Positions 1-3,524 of a stretch of 5,208 bases of DNA are shown here, piece after piece (the first letter of the stretch is position 1; each line of letters opens with the position of its first letter). Position numbers and translations under genes: made by a program. The stretch covers positions 1 to 5,208 of the forward strand of contig CAJXGZ010000178.1 in the NCBI GenBank assembly GCA_913053795.1, given 5' to 3'. The notes under the pieces were generated by a model. That model made no database searches. It was given only the letters and a program-made list of their open reading frames with translations, and had not been told where the DNA came from. This stretch comes from an uncultured Rhodospirillales bacterium. GTDB lineage: Bacteria; Pseudomonadota; Alphaproteobacteria; Rhodospirillales; 2-02-FULL-58-16.

Positions 1-264
1 AAACGGACCACGAAACAAAATGCCGTGTTTCCTGACCGGGTCCGTATGGCTGTATCCCTGCTCCACGTAGTGGTTGATCCAGTCGTCGGGATAGTTCCTT
101 ACGATGCTGGGAGAGGTGGCGCAGTCATGAATGGGATGATGGGTCAGCGCGCTGTACATGATGCGGTCAAAACCAAAGGACGTCACCGCTTTTTCGTAAA
201 GTAAAAAAACCTCATCCGTCGTTTGGGCGGCGTTGGTGGCCTCGATAAAATCGGATATTCTCAT
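1..264 (-). CDS. LuxR-family transcriptional regulator, autoinducer-binding domain (partial, C-terminal part outside the window)
   Basis: Reading the minus strand from an ATG at 264-262 gives 88 residues without a stop, running off the window edge. The protein begins MRISDFIEATNAAQTTDEVF and contains the stretch YPDDWINHYVEQGY followed by DPV. Trp62, Tyr66 and Asp75-Pro76 have the same spacing (+4, +9) as the invariant acyl-homoserine-lactone-contacting Trp57, Tyr61 and Asp70 of TraR, so this is the N-terminal autoinducer-binding domain of a LuxR/TraR-type regulator. Such proteins normally carry a C-terminal GerE-type helix-turn-helix and act as cytoplasmic, ligand-dependent DNA-binding regulators; that half would lie left of position 1 and is not seen. 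The start is supported by a purine-rich Shine-Dalgarno region (GAGGAGG on the minus strand, 279-285, continuing as a G run toward the ATG). No luxI-type synthase lies in the window, so whether it is a solo receptor cannot be decided. The family call is strong; the ligand is inferred only. Confidence 0.88.
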   Translation of the reverse strand, partial: MRISDFIEATNAAQTTDEVFLLYEKAVTSFGFDRIMYSALTHHPIHDCATSPSIVRNYPDDWINHYVEQGYSHTDPVRKHGILFRGPF

Positions 265-565
265 TTGTGTTTCTCCCCCCTCCTCAGGCGGAGCAACTAT
301 AAATTCATATTATCGTTCAAGAGACCTAACCATAACACATAAGATTTTGTGATTCCACATTATCGTGTATTTCAAAACAAAACACTATGCTAAATTGCTG
401 TATAAACGAAAAGATGTTCTCCATTTGCGGACATTGCCGGCCAGGCGCACACATCGCAATCCTGCATACGAATGGTTTTGCCATGGACAGTCCTGTGGCG
501 GTCCAGTATTTTTGCCTTGCCGCGCACCGTGGTGTAATGTCAGGTTGTTTGGTTGGAGACCCGCC
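265..565. other. Intergenic spacer between the divergent luxR-type gene and the small charged ORF
   Basis: About 300 bases without a convincing gene. The part from roughly 295 to 420 is clearly richer in A+T than the flanking genes, as expected for a divergent promoter region. It contains the octamer ATTATCGT twice in the same orientation (309-316 and 359-366), exactly 50 bp apart, each preceded by a similar ATTC-A context. An imperfect dyad CACATAAGATTTTGTG lies at 336-351. Read on the minus strand each octamer contains GATAAT, which resembles a -10 hexamer for the luxR-type gene, but no good -35 hexamer lies at 16-18 bp from either. Open frames crossing the spacer on both strands lack a Shine-Dalgarno sequence and protein-like composition. 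Confidence 0.5.
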
Positions 566-748
566 ATGGGCAAGGAAATACCGGTTCCGGGTCAAAAAAG
601 GCCCTTTTCGGTCAGGGACAAAGAGTCCCGGCGCGAGGACGACGAACGCCGCACCGACGAAGACGTCAGGCAGGACCCGGAACGGAATGTCACCGGAAGG
701 CGGGACCTGGACAGCCGCCGCGATGAAGAAGAAGACCGCCGGAAATAG
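566..748 (+). CDS. Small, highly charged hypothetical protein upstream of purA
   Basis: An ATG at 566 opens a 60-codon frame ending in TAG at 746-748. It is preceded by GGAG at 555-558 with a 7-nt spacer, which is why this start is chosen over upstream ATGs in the same frame. I do not recognise the product. Of its 60 residues 37 are charged (14 Arg, 4 Lys, 10 Asp, 9 Glu), there is no hydrophobic segment, no cysteine and no signal peptide, so it would be a soluble and probably disordered cytoplasmic polypeptide. Residues 20-60 are an irregular alternation of RR and D/E clusters. It lies 51 bp upstream of purA on the same strand and could be co-transcribed with it. An overlapping minus-strand frame reads as Ser/Arg-rich low complexity, typical of a shadow. 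The Shine-Dalgarno site supports a real gene; the biased composition leaves open that this is a leader region with a fortuitous frame. Confidence 0.5.
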   Translation: MGKEIPVPGQKRPFSVRDKESRREDDERRTDEDVRQDPERNVTGRRDLDSRRDEEEDRRK

Positions 749-754
749 GCGGCT
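713..754 (+). promoter_or_regulatory. Two mutually exclusive hairpins over the small-ORF stop codon, upstream of purA
   Basis: The segment GGCGGCT at 748-754 is perfectly complementary to AGCCGCC at 713-719 (7 bp, 28-nt loop). Its first five bases also pair with CCGCC at 736-740 (5 bp, 7-nt loop). The two structures compete for the same 3' arm, and the TAG stop codon at 746-748 lies in the loop/arm boundary. A T-rich stretch follows (about 755-782) but no T-run directly abuts the stem, so an ordinary intrinsic terminator is not well supported. A translation-dependent switch is a speculation; the pairing itself is read directly from the sequence. Confidence 0.25.
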
Positions 755-799
755 TGCTCTTTTGAATTTATCTTATTTTTTTGAGGATGAGGCGCGCCA

Positions 800-2092
800 A
801 TGGCCAACGTTGTAGTTGTCGGCTCCCAGTGGGGCGACGAGGGTAAGGGAAAAATCGTCGACTGGCTGTCGGAGCGCGCCGACGTGGTGGTGCGCTTCCA
901 GGGCGGCCACAACGCCGGCCACACCCTGGTCATCGACGGCGTCACCTTCAAGCTCAGCCTGTTGCCTTCCGGCGTGGTGCGCGAAGGCAAGCTATCCATC
1001 ATCGGCAACGGCGTGGTGGTTGATCCCTGGGCCTTGCTCGCCGAGATGGAGACCCTTCGCGCCCAAGGGGTGAAGATCAGCCCTGAAAACGTGCGCATCG
1101 CAGAGAACGCGGCGCTGATTTTGCCCCTGCACGGCAACCTGGACAGAGCCCGTGAAAAGGCGCTGGGCGACGCCAAGATCGGCACCACCGGGCGCGGTAT
1201 CGGCCCGGCCTATGAGGACAAGACGGCGCGGCGCGCCATTCGCGTCGGCGATCTGGCCAAGCCCGACGAGTTGGCCGGCAAGGTGGACAAGCTTCTTTTC
1301 CATCACAACGCCCTGCTGCGCGGCATGAACATGCCCGAGGTGGACCGCGACCAATTGATCTCGGACCTTGAGCAGGCGGCGCCCAAGATTCTTCCTTACG
1401 TGGGCGCCGTATGGAAACAACTGGACGACGCCAGAAGGGCCGGAAAGCGGATTCTGTTCGAAGGCGCCCAAGGAACCATGCTCGACTTGGATCACGGCAC
1501 CTATCCTTTCGTCACCTCGTCCAACACGGTGGCGGGACAAGCGGCGGTAGGCTCGGGCCAAGGGCCGGGCGCCATCGATTACGTTCTCGGCATCACCAAG
1601 GCTTACACCACCCGCGTCGGCTCGGGGCCGTTTCCGACGGAGCTTGAAGACGACGTCGGCAAGGGGCTCGGCAAGCGCGGCCATGAGTTCGGCACGGTCA
1701 CCGGCAGGCCACGCCGTTGCGGTTGGTTCGACGCGGTGCTGGTGCGCCAAGCGGTGAAGGTCAACGGCATTGACGGCATCGCATTGACCAAGCTGGACGT
1801 TCTTGACGGCATGGCGGAGCTGAAGGTGTGCACGGGCTATCGCCTGGCTGGAGAAGACCTGGATCACCTGCCCGCCTCGTCGACCGAGCAGGCGGCGCTG
1901 GAGCCGGTCTATGAAGCCATGGCGGGCTGGTCCGAAAGCACCCGCGGCGCACGCACCTGGGCCGGTCTTCCGGCCCAGGCCGTCAAGTACATCCGCCACA
2001 TCGAAGAGTTGATCGAGGCCCCTGTCGCCCTGTTCTCCACCAGCCCCGAGCGTGACGACACCGTCCTCGTCCACGACCCCTTCGCCGATTAA
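800..2092 (+). CDS. purA: Adenylosuccinate synthetase (IMP-aspartate ligase)
   Basis: This 430-residue protein catalyses the GTP-dependent ligation of aspartate to IMP, giving adenylosuccinate, the first committed step from IMP to AMP, in the cytoplasm. Length and residue numbering match the Escherichia coli enzyme closely. GSQWGDEGKGK occupies residues 8-18, with catalytic Asp13 in the GTP-binding loop. QGGHNAGHT (34-42) contains catalytic His41. GTTGRGIGPAY with the following EDK and Arg residues (about 128-145) is the second family signature. FEGAQGTMLDLDHGTYP (about 220-236) covers nucleotide-contacting residues, and TGRPRRCGWFD (301-311) has Arg303 and Arg305 of the aspartate/IMP loop. 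Near the C-terminus YIRHIEEL and FSTSPERDDT are typical. The ATG at 800 is preceded by GAGG at 789-792 with a 7-nt spacer and starts directly at the conserved N-terminal beta strand. The gene is intact. No nearby purine or histidine genes are in the window, and no clear terminator follows its TAA. Confidence 0.98.
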   Translation: MANVVVVGSQWGDEGKGKIVDWLSERADVVVRFQGGHNAGHTLVIDGVTFKLSLLPSGVVREGKLSIIGNGVVVDPWALLAEMETLRAQGVKISPENVRIAENAALILPLHGNLDRAREKALGDAKIGTTGRGIGPAYEDKTARRAIRVGDLAKPDELAGKVDKLLFHHNALLRGMNMPEVDRDQLISDLEQAAPKILPYVGAVWKQLDDARRAGKRILFEGAQGTMLDLDHGTYPFVTSSNTVAGQAAVGSGQGPGAIDYVLGITKAYTTRVGSGPFPTELEDDVGKGLGKRGHEFGTVTGRPRRCGWFDAVLVRQAVKVNGIDGIALTKLDVLDGMAELKVCTGYRLAGEDLDHLPASSTEQAALEPVYEAMAGWSESTRGARTWAGLPAQAVKYIRHIEELIEAPVALFSTSPERDDTVLVHDPFAD

Positions 2093-2408
2093 GGGTTAAG
2101 CTATTAAATAAGTAAGGCGTTGAGCAAAGTTTCACGTTTCTGGGTAGTTCAGAATGTTCAGGGAAGAATATGTCAAGGCTCTCGAACTCTTAGCAAAGGC
2201 GTTTGAATGTGTCGCCGCCAAGGGGCGTGAACGACCGGTTATAGTTGGTGGGGCCGCTGTTGAATTTTACACCGGCGGCAAAATATTATTCCGTTCCCGG
2301 TTGTGTTTTGGAGATGCGGGAGCAGGCCGTTCAGCTTTTTAGAGCAGCCGGAAACATGGATTCTATTCTTGATTTGGAGTATCTTGAACGGCGTATACGT
2401 GATGAAAC

Positions 2409-2425
2409 GGCCGGCGCCGCCGGCC
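2409..2425 (+). promoter_or_regulatory. Perfect GC hairpin ahead of the Shine-Dalgarno site of the small partner gene
   Basis: GGCCGGC at 2409-2415 and GCCGGCC at 2419-2425 form a 7-bp all-GC stem with a 3-nt loop, ending 11 nt before the AAGGAGG at 2437-2443. It lies inside the 3' part of the decayed upstream gene, where it encodes an Ala/Gly-rich stretch. It is not followed by a T-run, so it is not a classical terminator. It might influence coupling of the downstream start, but high-GC coding sequence can give such a stem by chance. Confidence 0.25.
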
Positions 2426-2436
2426 TTGATGACTTG

Positions 2437-2443
2437 AAGGAGG
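2437..2443 (+). promoter_or_regulatory. Strong Shine-Dalgarno sequence deciding the ATG at 2450
   Basis: AAGGAGG with a 6-nt spacer to ATG 2450. It lies inside the 3' coding part of the decayed upstream gene, so translation could be coupled, but the site is strong enough to work independently now that the upstream frame is broken. Confidence 0.75.
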
Positions 2444-2449
2444 CTCTTG

Positions 2450-2647
2450 ATGACAAATCGGGCCATCACACTTGAGCAACAGCAAGCTCGGCTGACGGAG
2501 CTTTGCCCGGAGTATGGCGTCAAGCGTCTTCCCGTATCCGCCAATTCCGGCGGGAGGCGCACGCCTTCCAAGCGCGCACTCCTCAAAGCCATCGAGGACG
2601 TCTGCCGCGAACAAGGCCGGGAGCCTCCATTCAAGGCGGCCTTCTAG
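2450..2647 (+). CDS. Small hypothetical protein, possible partner of the decayed nucleotidyltransferase-like gene
   Basis: ATG 2450 to TAG 2645-2647 encodes 65 residues beginning MTNRAITLEQQQARLTELCP. An excellent Shine-Dalgarno sequence AAGGAGG (2437-2443) sits 6 nt before this ATG; a TTG one codon earlier is a poorer choice. I do not recognise the family. The protein is hydrophilic, has no signal peptide or membrane segment, one Cys near residue 19, a Gly-Gly-Arg-Arg turn in the middle, and a C-terminal half (SKRALLKAIEDVCREQGREP) that would form an amphipathic helix before ending PPFKAAF. It overlaps the 3' end of the decayed upstream gene by 26 bp, an arrangement common for two-gene modules such as toxin-antitoxin or nucleotidyltransferase/partner pairs; that role is inference. 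The stop codon lies exactly at the left end of a palindromic element, whose probable CTAG target would supply the same TAG, so the protein is probably not truncated. Confidence 0.6.
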   Translation: MTNRAITLEQQQARLTELCPEYGVKRLPVSANSGGRRTPSKRALLKAIEDVCREQGREPPFKAAF

Positions 2648-2677
2648 AGCATTTCCGGACCAAATTGACCCATTCCG
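2644..2677 (+). repeat. Left terminal inverted repeat of the palindromic element
   Basis: Thirty-four bases exactly complementary to 2774-2807. Pairing stops inward at A2678/A2773 and resumes for three base pairs; outward, T2643/C2808 do not pair, which fixes the outer boundary at C2644. Its second to fourth bases are the stop codon TAG of the preceding gene. Confidence 0.9.
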
Positions 2678-2773
2678 ACAGGCCCTTTCGGCCCATGGCT
2701 GCGTCAAGCGCCTTGGCCGTAGACGAACTACGCCTGGCGGCCCTTTCCTTGCCATGAACCAAAATTGCTCTGA

Positions 2774-2807
2774 CGGAATGGGTCAATTTGGTCCGGAAAT
2801 GCTCTAG
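2774..2807 (-). repeat. Right terminal inverted repeat of the palindromic element
   Basis: Exact reverse complement of 2644-2677. It ends 11 bp before the stop codon of the minus-strand gene to its right, so the element fills almost the whole gap between the two convergent genes. Confidence 0.9.
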
Positions 2808-2818
2808 CGCCCGGCGGG

Positions 2819-3142
2819 CTATTTGAATAGTTTCTTGATCTTCCCCATCAGGGTCGCGGGCTTTTTCTTCTTTTTGCGTTTTCTAATGGTCGGCTCCGCT
2901 GGCGGCGGTTTACGCTTGGCGGCGGCCAAGCGCGGATTGGTGTAGGAGTAGAAGATGCGGAAGCCGCCGTTGTCGTTCATCCGGTAGTAGGCGATTCTGT
3001 GGATGGTTATGTCCTTGCGGCAGCGTTGCCGGGCGTCGTCTTCCGCCGCCGGCTTATCCGTGATGTGGTGGGACACCTCAAGCCGGCCTTCCTTGAGCTT
3101 CTGGCCTTTCTTGCAAATGTAGATTTCAGTTATTTCGCCCAT
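2819..3142 (-). CDS. Hypothetical protein with a lysine-rich basic tail
   Basis: On the minus strand, ATG at 3142-3140 to TAG at 2821-2819 encodes 107 residues starting MGEITEIYICKKGQKLKEGR. This ATG is chosen because GAAGGG (minus strand, 3151-3156) sits 8 nt before it; a GTG two codons earlier is only about 2 nt from that site. I do not recognise the family. Residues 1-70 look like a small folded domain with alternating strands (EIYIC, RLEVSHHI, IAYYRM, FRIFYSYTNP) and two cysteines (10 and 41). Residues 71-107 are a Pro/Lys/Arg-rich extension including a run RKRKKKKK and ending KIKKLFK. There is no signal peptide or membrane segment. The basic tail suggests binding of nucleic acid or an acidic surface, which is inference only. 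It is divergent from the lipoprotein gene (133-bp shared upstream region) and convergent with the palindromic element. Confidence 0.7.
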   Translation of the reverse strand: MGEITEIYICKKGQKLKEGRLEVSHHITDKPAAEDDARQRCRKDITIHRIAYYRMNDNGGFRIFYSYTNPRLAAAKRKPPPAEPTIRKRKKKKKPATLMGKIKKLFK

Positions 3143-3150
3143 TCGCACGA

Positions 3151-3156
3151 CCCTTC
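3151..3156 (-). promoter_or_regulatory. Shine-Dalgarno site deciding the ATG at 3142
   Basis: Minus-strand GAAGGG with an 8-nt spacer to the ATG at 3142-3140. The in-frame GTG at 3148-3146 is too close to this site to be the start. Confidence 0.6.
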
Positions 3157-3188
3157 AATCAGCCGCAAACCATATGACGGAATTGTAA

Positions 3189-3228
3189 TGGGGAAACAAA
3201 GTTGGGGAAACATTAACAATGCGGTAAC
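3189..3228 (+). promoter_or_regulatory. Direct repeats and CtrA-like box in the divergent upstream region of the lipoprotein gene
   Basis: TGGGGAAACA occurs twice in tandem (3189-3198 and 3203-3212), start to start 14 bp. The second copy runs directly into TTAA-N7-GTAAC (3213-3228), seven of eight positions of the alphaproteobacterial CtrA consensus TTAA-N7-TTAA. TTAACA at 3213-3218 also resembles a -35 hexamer, with a weak -10-like TGTTAT at 3237-3242 (18-bp spacer). The site is 48 bp upstream of the lipoprotein ATG. The repeats are seen directly; regulator binding is inferred. Confidence 0.35.
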
Positions 3229-3263
3229 GCCTTTTCTGTTATTTTATGGCTCCATCTGCAAGT

Positions 3264-3268
3264 GGAGG
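3264..3268 (+). promoter_or_regulatory. Shine-Dalgarno site deciding the lipoprotein start at 3276
   Basis: GGAGG with a 7-nt spacer to ATG 3276. It excludes the upstream in-frame ATG at 3246, which would place this site inside the gene and put ten extra polar residues before the signal peptide. Confidence 0.75.
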
Positions 3269-3275
3269 AACGGAA

Positions 3276-3524
3276 ATGATGCTTCGCATTGCCTGGCCCG
3301 CTCTGGCCTTCTTGGTCCTCGGCGCCTGCGCCTCTTACGAAAAAGGCGAGGTCGCCGACAGCAGTCCCGGACGCATCAAGATCGCCGTCGATTACGACGC
3401 CGCCGTCAGAGGCGTCGACGCCCGCAGACAGGCGGCGGAATTTTGCTCGGGCGTTGACAAAAAGGCCGTTTGGTACGGCCACGACAGGGACGGTAATCTG
3501 CAATTCAAGTGTGAAGAGACTTAA
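3276..3524 (+). CDS. Small predicted lipoprotein of unknown function
   Basis: ATG 3276 to TAA 3522-3524 encodes 82 residues. The N-terminus MMLRIAWPALAFLVLGAC is a short lipoprotein signal peptide: a positive residue (Arg4), a hydrophobic core, and the lipobox L-G-A-C with the acylated Cys at 18. The residue after it is Ala, not Asp, so by the Lol rule known from E. coli the mature protein would go to the outer membrane. The mature part is about 65 residues, with Cys57 (AAEFCSG) and Cys79 (LQFKCEET), which could form a periplasmic disulfide. The A-x(2)-[FY]-C then F-x-C layout is shared by many small envelope lipoproteins of alphaproteobacteria, but I can name no specific function. It is convergent with the solute-binding protein gene, sharing TTAA at 3521-3524 as stop codons on both strands. 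Confidence 0.8.
   Translation: MMLRIAWPALAFLVLGACASYEKGEVADSSPGRIKIAVDYDAAVRGVDARRQAAEFCSGVDKKAVWYGHDRDGNLQFKCEET

Larger units (their letters stand above)
2154..2475 (+). pseudogene. Decayed nucleotidyltransferase-fold-like gene (internal deletion plus frame change)
   Basis: From ATG 2154 one frame encodes MFREEYVKALELLAKAFECV and then VIVGGAAVEFYTGG, which resembles the N-terminus of minimal nucleotidyltransferase-fold proteins, where a hydrophobic strand and Gly-Gly precede a D-x-D/E metal-binding motif. The expected acidic motif never appears. Soon after the Gly-Gly motif (around 2285-2310) this frame loses similarity and stops at TAG 2340-2342. In the next frame VLEMREQAVQLFRAAG and LDLEYLERRIRDETAG follow, looking like the C-terminal helices of the same kind of protein, and end at TGA 2473-2475. 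I read this as one gene that lost its catalytic middle and its frame. No strong Shine-Dalgarno site precedes 2154. The end overlaps the next gene by 26 bases, which suggests the two were once a translationally coupled pair. The fold assignment rests on recalled family resemblance; the frame break is directly visible. Alternative: two unrelated short frames. Confidence 0.6.
2644..2807. mobile_element. MITE-like palindromic element with perfect 34-bp terminal inverted repeats
   Basis: The left arm (2644-2677, beginning CTAGAGCATTTCCGGACC) and right arm (2774-2807, ending GGTCCGGAAATGCTCTAG) are perfect reverse complements over 34 bp. The 96-bp interior continues as a looser palindrome: CAG/CTG just inside the arms, ATGGC (2695-2699) with GCCAT (2751-2755), and CGTAG (2718-2722) with CTACG (2728-2732) around a 5-nt loop. 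It has no transposase or credible gene. Size, termini and lack of coding capacity are those of a miniature inverted-repeat transposable element. Both ends are CTAG; since CTAG is itself a palindrome, it could be either the ends of the repeat or a 4-bp target duplication, as known for some IS5-group elements. The element separates convergent genes and its transcript would fold into a very long hairpin on either strand. The parent transposon is not identifiable from this window. Confidence 0.85.

Noticed and set aside
365..565. Upstream extension of the small charged ORF to an ATG at 365, and an overlapping frame from 387 to 815
   Set aside because: No Shine-Dalgarno site at either start, and the composition changes abruptly at 566, where a proper site is found.
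592..1188. Minus-strand open frame of 198 residues across the start of purA
   Set aside because: Its product is Ser/Arg-rich low complexity opposite the charged small ORF and purA, without a ribosome binding site; a shadow of the plus-strand genes.
992..2074. Long minus-strand open frame (360 residues) antisense to purA
   Set aside because: It is a mirror frame of a high-GC gene with strong third-position bias. It has no Shine-Dalgarno site, and purA on the other strand has full family identity over the same region.
2076..2097. Possible terminator stem CCCTT/AAGGG at the end of purA
   Set aside because: Only 5 bp, overlaps the coding end, and no T-run follows; not distinguishable from chance.
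2503..2807. Two plus-strand frames running through the palindromic element
   Set aside because: They overlap the better supported ORF at 2450-2647 in other frames and get half their length from the repeat arms. No ribosome binding site.
3171..3199. Promoter for the minus-strand 107-residue gene (TTGTTT, 17 bp, CATATG)
   Set aside because: The -10 hexamer matches only three of six positions; too weak to list.
3246..3275. ATG 3246 as the lipoprotein start
   Set aside because: GGAGG at 3264-3268 points to ATG 3276, and the ten extra polar residues would spoil the signal peptide.
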